This document shows positions 23,581 through 33,108 of a stretch of 64,000 bases of DNA, piece by piece. Positions within the stretch are counted from its first letter, which is position 1. The number at the start of each line of letters is the position of its first letter. A program made the translations under genes and the position numbers. This stretch comes from Candidatus Hydrogenedentota bacterium (GTDB lineage: Bacteria > Hydrogenedentota > Hydrogenedentia > Hydrogenedentales > JAEUWI01). The stretch is taken from positions 32,980 through 96,979 of the forward strand of contig JAHBVV010000028.1 of assembly GCA_019637335.1 (NCBI GenBank), read 5' to 3'. A model generated the notes under the pieces. It ran no database searches, was not told the origin of the DNA, and saw only the letters and a program-made list of their open reading frames with translations.

Positions 23581-26247
23581 ATGAACACGACGAGCAGAAT
23601 ACACCAGACCGTGATGGCCTTTGTTTTGGCGACGCTGCTCCCGCTGGGCGCTGGCGCGGAAGCGATTCTGCATGGCCGCGTGAGTTTTGACGCGGGCGGC
23701 ACGCTGGTCAAGGGCGCGGAAGAGAGCGACTGGACGAGCGCGAGCGTGAACACGCTGATCCTTCCGAAGGATACCCTTTGGGCCGATCAGGGCGGCACGG
23801 CGGAGATCGAGTTTTCCGGCGGGACGTTCCTGCGGCTTGCGGATGGCAGCAAGGCGGAGGTTGTATCGCTGCCGCCCAGCGGCGTGATCCGCGGGTGGGT
23901 GGGGTCGTTCTACGTCCACCGCCTGAAGCGCAGCCAGGGCGAGTTTGTCTTTGAGACGCCCGCGGCGAGCATCCAGGTGGAGAAGGATTCGATGGTCCGC
24001 ATCGATATTCTGGGCGAAGGTATGACGACGGTATCGACGCGGTGGGGCCAGGCGACGATTCGCACGGACGCGGGCGGGGCGGTGCAGGCGTACCAGGGCA
24101 AGCGCGTCTATGTGGAGGCGGGGCTCCTGCCTTCCGAGCCGGTTCCTTTTGATCGTTCCGCGGAGGACGCATTTGATCGCTGGAACCGCGAGCGGACGGA
24201 GTATCTCGTGGAAGGCCCGGAACAGACCAGGCCGGTGGAAGTTACCCCGACCACGCTGGGTGTCCGCGATCTTGATCGCTACGGCGAGTGGGTGTACATC
24301 GACAACCGCCCGTTCTGGCGCCCGACGGTCATCGTGGACTACACGCCCTACCGTTACGGCTATTGGAATCACGTCGGCCGCATCGGAAACGTCTGGGTAG
24401 GCAGCTATCCCTTCAGCTACGTGACGTCGCACTACGGCTACTGGGACTATGTCCCGCGCTACGGCTGGGTGTGGAGCTATGATCGCGTGTGGAGCCCGGC
24501 GTGGGCGGCGACGGTGCGCTATGGCGACTATTTCGTCTGGGCGCCGGTTAACCGCTACTACCGGCCCGTGTACCCGACGACGTCGGCCTACTTCACGATC
24601 GGCGGCGTATCCTTCGGTTACTTCGGGACCTCCTGCGTCCGGGTGAGCGAGGTCTACCTCGGCCCGAGCTACGTGCACTTCGCCAGCTACGATCCGTTCC
24701 GGCGCTACTACAGCAGCGGGAACGTGACGGTTAACATCTGGAATATCAACTATGGCAGCCGCCGCCCCCACGTGCGCGTGCCCTACAACAACTCGGTGAC
24801 CACCGTGCGCGACTACACGCCGCGGCGTAGCATCCGCGGCGCGGGCACGCTCTACGCGTCCGGCACGACGGCTTCGCAGCGCGTCCAGCGCCTGGAATCC
24901 GAAGTTGGCCGCGGCTCCTTCACGCGCACTGCGCGTACGGGCGGCCAGAACGCCCGCACCGATATCGCGCGCATCGACGCCGGAAGCCGCACGCGCAATG
25001 TGCGGCTGACGCAGGAAGCGCCCGATTACACGCGCGCCAGCCGGAGCAATCCGGTGACGGCCGGGACGAGCCGCGTTCGCGCCACGTCCGATGAGGCGGT
25101 GGCGGCCCGCGATCGCCAGGGCGGCACGCGCAGTGGCGCGCCGGTCACGCGCGCGGCGGACACGATCCGCGGCGCCGGCGGCGACAACACGACAGATGGG
25201 CGCACCTCGGTGCGCGGCGCGACGCCGACCGAGCGCACGCGCGGCGATGCGACTTCCGCTTCCCGGACCGGCGCCACCCGGCGCACGGACATCGACCCGG
25301 GCTTTGATGACAACCCGCTGCGCGGCCAGTCCCGCCCGGTAGCGCGCACGCGGACGGCGGTTCCCACCGAGGATTCCGCAGGGACCGCCACGCGCAGCGC
25401 GGAGACCGCCCGCACGCGGACGCCTGGCCGAACGGATTCGGCTCCCACGGCGACGCGGAGCGCGGCGCCTTCGACGCGCACGGAAGCGCCCCGGGTGAAC
25501 GTGGCGCCGGATCGGGTAGCGCCTTCCGCGGGCCGAACGGCGGTCCCGGAGGCTTCGGCCCCGAGCCGCAGCGCGCGCCCGACGGTGACGGAGCGCCCGT
25601 CGTCCAGCACAGCGCGTACGGCAGTCCCGGAGGCTTCGGCCCCGAGCCGCAGCGCGCGCCCGACGGTGACGGAGCGCCCGTCGACCACAGCGCGTACGGC
25701 TGCCCCGGAGGCTTCGGCCCCGAGCCGCAGCGCGCGCCCGACGGTGACGGAGCGCCCGCCAACCGCCACCCGCACGGCTCCGTCCAGCCAGGCTCCCACA
25801 ACGGGCCTGCGGGCTCCGGAACCCTCGCGCGGACAGACGCTCCACTCCGGCCCGCTTACGCGCAGCCGCAGCGGCGAGGTATCACAGCCTCGGATCATTG
25901 AGCGCAGCGCGCCGCCGACTTCCAGGAGCTATACGGCGCCGAGCCAGAACTCGGACAGCAGCCGGAGCTACACGGCGCCGAGCCAGAACTCGAACAGCGG
26001 TCGGAGCTATACGGCGCCGAGCCGGAGCTCGGACAGCGGCCGGAGCTACACGGCGCCGAGCCGGAGCTCGGACAGCGGCCGGAGCTACACGGCGCCGAGC
26101 CAGAACTCGAACAGCAGCCGGAGCTACACGGCTCCCAGCCGCGGATCATCCAGCAGCAGCGGGGCCTCCATTTCGCGCCCCTCCAGCAGCCGCAGCGACG
26201 CGGGCGGCCGGTCCATAAGTTCCGGCCGCACGGCGGGTGGACGTTAG
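23581..26247 (+). CDS. Exported FecR/DUF6600-type protein with long Ser/Thr/Arg repeat tail
   Basis: 888 aa. Signal peptide to about residue 26 (LATLLPLGAGA). Residues 27-190 look like a FecR domain (VNTLILPKDTLWADQGGTAE, LADGSKAEVVSL). Residues about 230-400 form the Tyr/Trp-rich DUF6600 region (YTPYRYGYWNHVG, GYWDYVPRYGWVWSYDRVWS). From 420 the protein is low complexity. Three near-identical repeats of EASAPSRSARPTVTERP lie near 655-735, and six SYTAPS units near 783-850. The DNA there is also tandemly repeated. Probably a secreted or cell-surface protein. The 62-bp gap to the lipoprotein gene suggests an operon. Confidence 0.78.
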   Translation: MNTTSRIHQTVMAFVLATLLPLGAGAEAILHGRVSFDAGGTLVKGAEESDWTSASVNTLILPKDTLWADQGGTAEIEFSGGTFLRLADGSKAEVVSLPPSGVIRGWVGSFYVHRLKRSQGEFVFETPAASIQVEKDSMVRIDILGEGMTTVSTRWGQATIRTDAGGAVQAYQGKRVYVEAGLLPSEPVPFDRSAEDAFDRWNRERTEYLVEGPEQTRPVEVTPTTLGVRDLDRYGEWVYIDNRPFWRPTVIVDYTPYRYGYWNHVGRIGNVWVGSYPFSYVTSHYGYWDYVPRYGWVWSYDRVWSPAWAATVRYGDYFVWAPVNRYYRPVYPTTSAYFTIGGVSFGYFGTSCVRVSEVYLGPSYVHFASYDPFRRYYSSGNVTVNIWNINYGSRRPHVRVPYNNSVTTVRDYTPRRSIRGAGTLYASGTTASQRVQRLESEVGRGSFTRTARTGGQNARTDIARIDAGSRTRNVRLTQEAPDYTRASRSNPVTAGTSRVRATSDEAVAARDRQGGTRSGAPVTRAADTIRGAGGDNTTDGRTSVRGATPTERTRGDATSASRTGATRRTDIDPGFDDNPLRGQSRPVARTRTAVPTEDSAGTATRSAETARTRTPGRTDSAPTATRSAAPSTRTEAPRVNVAPDRVAPSAGRTAVPEASAPSRSARPTVTERPSSSTARTAVPEASAPSRSARPTVTERPSTTARTAAPEASAPSRSARPTVTERPPTATRTAPSSQAPTTGLRAPEPSRGQTLHSGPLTRSRSGEVSQPRIIERSAPPTSRSYTAPSQNSDSSRSYTAPSQNSNSGRSYTAPSRSSDSGRSYTAPSRSSDSGRSYTAPSQNSNSSRSYTAPSRGSSSSSGASISRPSSSRSDAGGRSISSGRTAGGR

Positions 26248-26308
26248 GGCCTGGATGCCCAGAAGATTCGAACGGATTCGGATAGAACCCCCGAAAGGAG
26301 TTAAGGTC

Positions 26309-27235
26309 ATGAGCAGCAAGACGACCATTAAACGCGCCGGATACCTCGCGGCCACGGGCCTTCTCCCCGCCCTCCTCCTGGCGGGCTGCCCCGCGGGCGG
26401 CGGGCCAATAATCGACGACCCCAAGCTGGAGTATAACGCGGGATTCGTTGTGGGCTTCGCCGAGGACGGCGAGTACTGGCAGGGCTTCGACGACAGTTAC
26501 GATACGCGGGACGGCGGTGAAATCTACTACACCGGCGACTTGATCCCGCAGCTGGACGAAGTCACCTTTGAGGCCGGGTACTACGACGGCGTGTGGTACG
26601 CCTATAACGACGGCTACTTTGTGGCCTATGACTACGCCTTCACCATCGGCTTCAGCGAGGGCTACGACGTCGCGTTCGGGCCCAATTGGAGGGCATTTCT
26701 CCTGGCGGACGCGCACGTTGAGTGGCTTGACGGCGGCTTCAGCGACGGCTACAACGACGGCTTCTCCGAGGGCCGTATTCTCGGCGCCAGCGACTGGCTG
26801 GACGGCCTGCCCTTCGACTGGCTCGACGCCCTGCTCTGGTACCAGGGGACGGATGAGTTCGGCAACCTGAACGACATCTATTTCGAAGATCTGGACCTCG
26901 GCACCGGTGTCTACGGGCCCGTGTACCTCTACGAATACGGTACGAACCCCTTCGACCTGATCAAGGGCCTGAAGACGGCCCGCCAGGCGCGTCCGGGCCG
27001 TACGGACCTGCCCGCGATCCGCGCGAAAGCCGGCGCCAAGCAGGAGGGCGGCCTGCCCGAATTGAGCTACCGCCCGCTGACGCAGGACGTCCAGAGCAAC
27101 CTCAAAGTCCGCCCGGACATCTCGCCGCGCAGCGACAAGGCGCTAACGCTGGAGTCGTCCTGGCTCGATCGCGTGAACGCCTACAACGCGGCCTATGCCA
27201 AGAAATCGTATCGTGAGCGGACGCCCGTGAAGTAA
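26309..27235 (+). CDS. Lipoprotein rich in Gly-aromatic-acidic repeats
   Basis: 308 aa, no named family. The N-terminus MSSKTTIKRAGYLAATGLLP ends in the lipobox LLAGC, so the mature protein is lipid-anchored. Residues about 45-190 contain many short G-(F/Y)-x-(D/E)-G-(F/Y) steps: AGFVVGFAEDGEYWQGFDD, AYNDGYFVAYDYAFTIGFSE, DGGFSDGYNDGFSEG. These resemble Gly-Tyr-rich calcium-binding or structural repeats. The C-terminal third is basic. AAGGAG stands seven to eight bases before the ATG, chosen over an upstream in-frame start. It is likely cotranscribed with the FecR/DUF6600 gene and ends at a strong terminator. Confidence 0.75.
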   Translation: MSSKTTIKRAGYLAATGLLPALLLAGCPAGGGPIIDDPKLEYNAGFVVGFAEDGEYWQGFDDSYDTRDGGEIYYTGDLIPQLDEVTFEAGYYDGVWYAYNDGYFVAYDYAFTIGFSEGYDVAFGPNWRAFLLADAHVEWLDGGFSDGYNDGFSEGRILGASDWLDGLPFDWLDALLWYQGTDEFGNLNDIYFEDLDLGTGVYGPVYLYEYGTNPFDLIKGLKTARQARPGRTDLPAIRAKAGAKQEGGLPELSYRPLTQDVQSNLKVRPDISPRSDKALTLESSWLDRVNAYNAAYAKKSYRERTPVK

Positions 27236-27272
27236 TCAAGCTTCCTTCCCGTGCCCTGCACGGAATCCGCTG

Positions 27273-27309
27273 AGCCCCGCGGCAACCCACATTGCCGCGG
27301 GGCTTTTTC
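27273..27309 (+). terminator. Rho-independent terminator after the lipoprotein gene
   Basis: Perfect 13-bp stem AGCCCCGCGGCAA / TTGCCGCGGGGCT, 6-base loop, then TTTTTCG. Confidence 0.92.
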
Positions 27310-27394
27310 GTCGCGTAGAATGGCGATGAAGCGCGGCGCGGCCTCATTCAGGCGGGTTATAACGCCGCGAAGCCCCGGAGATCCCCATCAGTCC

Positions 27395-27973
27395 ATGGTC
27401 AAGACCGCATCCACCATGCTGCCGCTCGGCACGAAGGCCCCCGAGTTCACCCTGCCCGACGCCACCGGCCGCGTCATGCACTCTTCCGATTTCAACGAGG
27501 AGCGCGGGCTTCTCGTGATGTTCATTTGCAATCACTGCCCCTACGTGAAGCTGCTGCGCGGGGCGATCGCCGAATTGGGCCGGGAATACCAGCAGAAATG
27601 CGTCAGCGTGGTGGCGATTATGCCCAACGACGCCGAAAACTACCCCGATGATCGCCCGGAGAAGATGGTCGACGAGATCATGGCGTGGGGCTACACGTTT
27701 CCCTACCTCTACGACGAGACGCAGGCTGTCGCCCAGGCCTACCGCGCGGCCTGCACGCCCGATTTCTTTCTCTTCGACGCGGACCGGCGGCTTTACTACC
27801 GCGGCCAGTTCGACGACGCCCGCCCGGGGAATGGTGTTGAAGTGACGGGCCGGGACCTGCGCCATGCCCTGGAGCGGCTGCTCGCGGGCGAGCCCGCGCC
27901 GGAGGACCAGAAGCCCAGCCTCGGCTGCAACATCAAGTGGAAGCCCGGAAACGCGCCGGATTACTTCGGGTAG
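27395..27973 (+). CDS. Thioredoxin-fold redoxin (AhpC/TSA-like)
   Basis: 192-aa cytoplasmic thioredoxin-fold protein. PLGTKAPEFTLPDATGR is the usual opening, and the active-site region reads FICNHCPYVK, with C-N-H-C as the redox motif. TPDFFLFDADRRLYYRGQFD and DQKPSLGCNIKWKPGN complete the match to the family of redoxins with a C-terminal SxGCNIKW box. It probably reduces peroxides or disulphides. The ATG at 27395 gives the family N-terminus; an upstream frame overlaps the terminator and is not used. The next gene is convergent, 17 bases away. Confidence 0.9.
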   Translation: MVKTASTMLPLGTKAPEFTLPDATGRVMHSSDFNEERGLLVMFICNHCPYVKLLRGAIAELGREYQQKCVSVVAIMPNDAENYPDDRPEKMVDEIMAWGYTFPYLYDETQAVAQAYRAACTPDFFLFDADRRLYYRGQFDDARPGNGVEVTGRDLRHALERLLAGEPAPEDQKPSLGCNIKWKPGNAPDYFG

Positions 27974-27990
27974 TTGGCCGTCATGCGCGC

Positions 27991-29310
27991 TTACTCCGCC
28001 GGCTTGCGAATGGCGAAGAGTGTGTTGCCGGTGCGGGCGAGGAAGGTGCGATTGACGGCCGCCGCCGCGTATACCGTCACCTTCGGCGTGTAATCGGGCG
28101 AGCGGGGGTCCTCCTCGGCCGGTTCGGCGTTGGCCCCGTCGCCCTCGGGGGCGGGCCAGAGCCGGTTGCGGGCGAGCACCTCGAAGGCGTCTCCCGCGGC
28201 GATCACCGTCACGTCGCCATACTTTCCGAACAGGTAGATGCGGTCGCCCGCCGCGATGGGGGTCGCCCAGCAGGGGTGCGCGCGCTCCGTATAATGCACC
28301 GCGCCGGTCTCCAGATCGCGGCACTGCACGTCGCCCCGCGCCGTCACGAAATAAACATTGCCCTGATGGATCAGCGGGCTGGCGTAGTCCGCCTGCGCCC
28401 CGTCGCCCTCCCATACAATTTCAATCGGCGCGCCGGGCGCTTCCGGCAGGCGCACCGCGCAGTTGGAGCGCTCGGGCGTCCGTTCGGCTTGCGACGGGCG
28501 GCGGCTGTTCGCGCCGACCACCACCATCTCGCCCGAAACGGCGGGGGAGGGGATGGAAATGCCCGACAGGGCGTCCAGCGTCTGGATCAGCGCGCCGCTT
28601 TGCGCGTCGTACTGCGACAGGGACGTGTCGCTGCTGATCAGGATGGTCTCGCGCCCGCCCATTTCCGCGACAACCGGGCTGGTCCACGCGGTGCTCCCAT
28701 TCCGCGCGGCCTGCCAGCGCTCGGCGCCGTCCGCCTTGTCGAACGCGATGAGCAAGGAGGGGGCCGCCTGCTCGATAAGCACATACACGGCGTCGGCCGT
28801 GTGCGCCAGCGAACTGCCCAGACCGTGGCGCATGTGCGTGACGCCATAGTCCGCGACGAGGTTGCGGCGCCACAGGATCTCGCCCGTGTGGGACAGCGCA
28901 ATCAGGTCGCCCGACTCGAAGAAGGCATACACGCCGCGCGCGTCCACCACTGGTGAGGGCGCGCCCTTGCTCACGGCGTTCGACATCTCGATACGCTGGG
29001 CGGCGTCGAATGTCTGCTGCCAGACGGCTTCACCGGTTGCGAGGTTGAACGCCGTAATGATGCAGGTTTCCTTCTCGGCGCCCTCCACGGAGGTGACGAA
29101 CGCGCGATCGTTCCAGATTACGGGCGAGGACTGCCCGTAGCCCCGGATGGCGGCCGTCCAGGCGATGTTTTCCTCGGGCGACCAGTGCAGCGGCAGGTCC
29201 CGCGCCGGGGTGTGGCTCGCGCCGTCCCCGCGAAAGGCGGGCCAGGTGTCTTCCGTGCCGGGCAGCAGCGCGGCGAGCACACAAGAAACGGCAATAAGGG
29301 AGGCGTTCAT
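27991..29310 (-). CDS. Secreted PQQ-like beta-propeller repeat protein
   Basis: 439 aa with a signal peptide (ASLIAVSCVLAALLPG). The opening WPAFRGDGASHTP and ENIAWTAAIRGYGQSSPVIW are characteristic of outer-membrane-assembly-like PQQ repeat proteins of planctomycete-type bacteria. Blades recur as D-x-x-T-G-x-x-x-W (LATGEAVWQQ, SHTGEILWRR, ETGAVHYTER). No catalytic quinoprotein residues are apparent, so it is more likely a binding or scaffold propeller. The start at 29310 has AAGGA about ten bases upstream; an ATG three codons earlier is an alternative. Convergent with the redoxin gene. Confidence 0.85.
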   Translation of the reverse strand: MNASLIAVSCVLAALLPGTEDTWPAFRGDGASHTPARDLPLHWSPEENIAWTAAIRGYGQSSPVIWNDRAFVTSVEGAEKETCIITAFNLATGEAVWQQTFDAAQRIEMSNAVSKGAPSPVVDARGVYAFFESGDLIALSHTGEILWRRNLVADYGVTHMRHGLGSSLAHTADAVYVLIEQAAPSLLIAFDKADGAERWQAARNGSTAWTSPVVAEMGGRETILISSDTSLSQYDAQSGALIQTLDALSGISIPSPAVSGEMVVVGANSRRPSQAERTPERSNCAVRLPEAPGAPIEIVWEGDGAQADYASPLIHQGNVYFVTARGDVQCRDLETGAVHYTERAHPCWATPIAAGDRIYLFGKYGDVTVIAAGDAFEVLARNRLWPAPEGDGANAEPAEEDPRSPDYTPKVTVYAAAAVNRTFLARTGNTLFAIRKPAE

Positions 29311-29505
29311 GCGGTGGGCATCCTTCTGGTTGTACGGGTACGGTGAAAGCGCATTGGGGAGCCGGTCGTTCTTCGATTGGGCGGTGTTTAGCATATAGGT
29401 CTTAATGTTTATTATACTGAGCGAATGGGAGGTATGCAAATTGGCGCCCGACCGCCCGAGTGGCGCAAAGGGGGTTGGGGCATCTTGCCCAACCTCCTTT
29501 GGCGC

Positions 29506-29930
29506 TGCTCGATTGGGGTGGTGTTGGCGGGGGACGGTTGGTGGCGCTCCGGGCACACGAAGGCGCTGGGGCGCCATCGCGTGGCACGTGTCGGGATTGC
29601 GCCTTTTTTTGGGCCAATGTCGCGTGTGCGGTGGCGTAGGGCTTCTGTTGGGTCAGGCAAGATGCCCAATCCGCCTGCGGCGGACTTTCAGCCAACGCCG
29701 GCTTCCGCTGCTTTACTGGGGTGGTCCAGGTTTCGCTGGCGGGAATGCCCAAATCTGGTTTGGGCCGCTCGATTGGGGTGGTGTTGGCGGGGGACGGTTG
29801 GTGGTGCTCCGGGCACACGAAGGCGCCGGGGCGCCATCGCGTGGCACGTGTCGGGATTGCGCCTTTTTTTCGGCCAATGTCGCGGGTGCGGTGGCGTAGG
29901 GCATCTGCTGTGTCGGGCAAGATGCCCAAC
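29506..29930 (+). repeat. Two direct copies of a 165-bp repeat
   Basis: 29506-29670 and 29766-29930 agree at about 95 percent, both running from CTCGATTGGGGTGGTGTTGG through GCGCCTTTTTTT to GGCAAGATGCCCAA. The offset is 260 bp. The ends carry GGCAAGATGCCC-type palindromes, also seen at 29481. Open frames exist on both strands but give unlike, arginine- and proline-rich products with no family. I read the 29311-30101 gap as noncoding. Confidence 0.8.
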
Positions 29931-30101
29931 CTCCTTCGGGTGCGCCATGCTTCGGAGGGCAGGCGAATGTTCCAGTCCCCGCGCCAGGCGATCCTCCCAG
30001 GCGCGGTTCAGGTGATCCACCCCCTCCCCGTGGCGTAGACTGGCGCCGGAGGGGGCTTGTGCCGCCGCGGCCGCGCCGCGGGCGAGAAAGGGGAACATGC
30101 C

Positions 30102-31340
30102 ATGCTACACCCACGCCGCCACTCCCAGAACAGGCGCCAATTCCTCAAGACCACCGCCGGCGCCGCCACCGCGGGTCTGATTTCCGCCGGCACCCGAGCC
30201 GAAACCGGAAACGAGCCCCTGCGCCTGGGCATCATCGGGTGCGGCCAGCGGGGCGTCTGGCTCGGCCACCTCTTCCAGGAGCACACTGCCACCCGGGTCG
30301 TCGCCCTCGCGGACTACTTCCAGGACCGGCTCGACGAGGGCGCGGAGCGTCTCGAAGTCCCGGCGGACCAGTGTTTCCATGGCCTGGAGGGGTATAGAAA
30401 ACTGCTTGATTGCGAACTGGACGCCGCCGCCATCATCAGCCCCCCGTGTTTTCATCCGGAGCAGACGGTGGCCGCGCTGGAGGCCGGCAAGCATGTCTAC
30501 CTCGCCAAGCCCATCGCCGCCGACGTGGCCGGGTGCCGCGACATCGCGCGTGCGGCGGCGGCGGTGAAGGGGAAGCTGAGCATCCTCGTCGATTTTCAGA
30601 CCCGCAACAATCCGTCCTACCGGCAGGCCGCGGCCCACGTGCGGGATGGCGCCATCGGCGTCCCCGTCTGCGGCCAGGCCTACTACCACACCAGCCGCCT
30701 GAACCCCAAAGGCGCGCCGGAGGGCGCTGCCGGACGCCTGCGTAACTGGGTCTTCGACAAAGCGCTTTCCGGCGACATCATTGTCGAACAGAACATCCAC
30801 GTCATTGACGTCGCCAACTGGATGATGGGCGCCCGCCCCGTGGCGGCCACCGGCGCCGGGGGACGGCGCGTGCGCACGGATATCGGCGATTGCTGGGACC
30901 ATTTCATCGTCACGTACCGCTACCCCGACGGTGGCTTGATCGATTTCAGCTCCAGCCAGTTCGCGACCGGTTACAACGACCTCTGCACCCGCATCTACGG
31001 CAGCGAGGGCACGCTCGACACGCACTACGGCGGCAGCGTGGAGCTCGAAAGCCGCTCCACGCGCTGGATCGGCGAAAAAACGAGCCAGATCTACCTCGAA
31101 GGCGCGGTCAACAACATCCTGGACTTTCACAAAAGCATCGCCGAGAACCAGCCGCTCTACATCCTCGATGACGCCATCGACAGCACACTCACCAGCATCC
31201 TCGGCCGCATCGCCGCCTACGAAGGTCGCACCATCACCTGGGACGAAATGATAGAGGCCAACGAGCGCCTCCCGCTCCACCTCGACCTGCCCGAAGATGG
31301 CCCGTGGCGGCCCGCGTTTCCGGACCGGGCCAACGCATAA
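30102..31340 (+). CDS. Tat-exported Gfo/Idh/MocA-family oxidoreductase
   Basis: 412-aa NAD(P)-dependent sugar oxidoreductase or glycosidase-type Gfo/Idh/MocA protein. The N-terminus carries a Tat signal (RRQFLKTTAGAATAGLISAG). The Rossmann motif LGIIGCGQRGVWLG begins near residue 45, and the conserved EKP-like step is HVYLAKPIAAD near 145. The second domain includes GDIIVEQNIHVIDVANWMMG, with the family His. Exported members act on sugars, sometimes as NAD-dependent glycoside hydrolases. Start 30102 has GAAAGGGGAA just upstream; the ATG at 30097 is out of frame. Confidence 0.92.
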   Translation: MLHPRRHSQNRRQFLKTTAGAATAGLISAGTRAETGNEPLRLGIIGCGQRGVWLGHLFQEHTATRVVALADYFQDRLDEGAERLEVPADQCFHGLEGYRKLLDCELDAAAIISPPCFHPEQTVAALEAGKHVYLAKPIAADVAGCRDIARAAAAVKGKLSILVDFQTRNNPSYRQAAAHVRDGAIGVPVCGQAYYHTSRLNPKGAPEGAAGRLRNWVFDKALSGDIIVEQNIHVIDVANWMMGARPVAATGAGGRRVRTDIGDCWDHFIVTYRYPDGGLIDFSSSQFATGYNDLCTRIYGSEGTLDTHYGGSVELESRSTRWIGEKTSQIYLEGAVNNILDFHKSIAENQPLYILDDAIDSTLTSILGRIAAYEGRTITWDEMIEANERLPLHLDLPEDGPWRPAFPDRANA

Positions 31341-31518
31341 TTCCGCGCGTTTCCCCGGTCCAAAGACCCGTGCACACGCCCTGATCCGGGGCATTTACGC
31401 CCTGGATGCGGCGTCATTCGTCTCGGTGTTTTCCTTTTTTTGAGCTTCCGGCACGCGCATTCGGTTCAGTCAGATGCGAGCGTTTTAAAACATAGGTTTA
31501 GTAATATAAACAAAAGAT

Positions 31519-31547
31519 TTGAAATAACAACATAATTTATGTACTCT
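31519..31547 (+). promoter_or_regulatory. Predicted promoter of the haem operon in an AT-rich island
   Basis: TTGAAA, 17-bp spacer, TACTCT inside a 60-bp AT-rich block (31488-31547) that contrasts strongly with the flanking GC-rich DNA. It leaves a leader of about 100 bases before the ATG at 31651, with GGAGGA as the ribosome site. Nothing else is visible in 31341-31650. Confidence 0.4.
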
Positions 31548-31650
31548 AATCGTCAGACGGCGCCATCGCCGTCCCAGCACCCCCGAATGCGACGTCCAAC
31601 CGCGCGGGGCCTGGACTCCACATCGGCAGCAATTACGGAGGAAGACGGTC

Positions 31651-33108
31651 ATGAGGAAGCATTGGATTTGGGCGGCGGCATGTGGCGCGGCGGCGCTGGC
31701 CACGCACGCGACGGCGAACGAGCCCGCCGATAAAGCCGCCTATATCGCCCCTGCGGTCATGCGGGCGGCGGGGGTGGATCTGAGCGGCGGCGGATTCGCC
31801 GGCGCGGATTTCGGCGCCTGGCTGGAGCGACCGGCCGGGGAGTTGGCCTTCCTGAATGGCGAATGGCAGGACCTCCTCGCCGAGTTGCACCGGCTGGGCG
31901 ACGTCAGCACGCTTACCGGCAACGGCGTGGCCATGCATCTCGCCACGGGCCAGTACGACCCGATCCGGGGCGATGGCCCCCACGCGCTGGTGTTGAACGA
32001 GGGCCTCGATCTGCGGCTGTTTCCCGGCCGCTGGGAATTCGGGGTCGCGATTCGGCCCGGCGGCGCGGATCCCGCCGGATTCGCGTTCTTCGACGCCAGC
32101 GGCGCCCTGGTCCACCGCGTGCTGCTGACGCCGTCGAGCAACCTGGACGAGTTCGACGATATAGTGTCGCAGTTCCAGGGCGAAAAGCCGGCCTTTTCTC
32201 CTTCGAAGGAAGAGTCCTCGCCGCCGGCCCCGCCCGCGCCCGAAACCGGCGCCGCCCTCCTGGAGGATTGGCGCGCGCTGACCGACACCCACGATTTCTC
32301 CCGCATGCTCAACAAGCACCAGGTCTCCCGGACCGATGCGTTGCGGCTGGCCGAAGGCGAATTCACGGCCCGGCTTGACCTGGCTGGATATTCCTCACTA
32401 TTCGGGACGCTGCTGGAGGACGAAATCTCCGTCGTTCTCTTCGTGCTGAATGACGGCTGCGTGCAGATCAGCACGGGGGCCCTGCGCGAAGTGGACCGTT
32501 CGGGGGAACTGCTACACCTCGTCGAGAAGGACAGCCGCACCCTGATCGCGCTGTCCGGGGTCAACGAAGCGTGGCGCGTCAGCAAGCCCACGGACCACGG
32601 CGTGATGCACTCGCTCGAACTGTATGGCCCCGAGGGCGAACCGGTGGTCTACATATTTGGCGCGCGGGCGGAAGACAGCGACACGAACATCAACAAGTGG
32701 AACGATTCCCTGTTTGCGCTCCCGGTCCCGGGGGGCGATTCGGGCGGCGGCCTGGCCGGGACCCCGGCGGCGGGCGAAGCCGCGTCGTCGGAACCGGAAA
32801 GCGCGGCCGAGCCGATCGCCGCACTGGACAGCGGGGGGGCGATCGACACCTTCAACCTGCCGCGCCGCGTGCGCTCGCAGATCAATTACATCGTAAAGCG
32901 CATGCTTGCATTCGACAAGAACGGCGACGGCAAGCTCTCGCAGGATGAACTTCCGGGCCGGATGGAGGGCCTGGTGGCGCGCGGCAGCCGCGATGGCGAT
33001 GCATTCCTCGACGAAGAGGAGCTGACCCGGATGGCCTACGATCAGGTCATGAAGCGGGACGCAAAATCCGAGGCGGAAGCCGCCGTGGCGCGTAAGGAAA
33101 AGCAGTAG
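31651..33108 (+). CDS. Exported HmuS/ChuS-like haem-binding protein with C-terminal EF-hands
   Basis: 485 aa. A signal peptide (RKHWIWAAACGAAALATHATA) is followed by two HmuS/HemS-type halves. The N-terminal half (about 45-180) has LGDVSTLTGNGVAMHLATGQ, then LRLFPGRWEFG and HRVLL. The C-terminal half (about 200-365) has LTDTHDFSRMLNKHQVSRTD, NDGCVQISTG and WRVSKPTDHGVMHSLELYGP. H214 in D-T-H-D-F sits where haem-degrading homologues carry an axial haem ligand. Residues D422 onward give an EF-hand, DKNGDGKLSQDE, and a second acidic loop follows near 447. HmuS proteins are normally cytoplasmic, so the signal peptide and EF-hands are unusual. Directly followed by ApbE-DUF2271 and PepSY genes. Confidence 0.75.
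   Translation: MRKHWIWAAACGAAALATHATANEPADKAAYIAPAVMRAAGVDLSGGGFAGADFGAWLERPAGELAFLNGEWQDLLAELHRLGDVSTLTGNGVAMHLATGQYDPIRGDGPHALVLNEGLDLRLFPGRWEFGVAIRPGGADPAGFAFFDASGALVHRVLLTPSSNLDEFDDIVSQFQGEKPAFSPSKEESSPPAPPAPETGAALLEDWRALTDTHDFSRMLNKHQVSRTDALRLAEGEFTARLDLAGYSSLFGTLLEDEISVVLFVLNDGCVQISTGALREVDRSGELLHLVEKDSRTLIALSGVNEAWRVSKPTDHGVMHSLELYGPEGEPVVYIFGARAEDSDTNINKWNDSLFALPVPGGDSGGGLAGTPAAGEAASSEPESAAEPIAALDSGGAIDTFNLPRRVRSQINYIVKRMLAFDKNGDGKLSQDELPGRMEGLVARGSRDGDAFLDEEELTRMAYDQVMKRDAKSEAEAAVARKEKQ

Noticed and set aside
23422..25845. 807-aa minus-strand Arg/Ala-rich frame opposite the FecR/DUF6600 gene
   Set aside because: Composition-driven antisense frame; no domain or ribosome-binding site.
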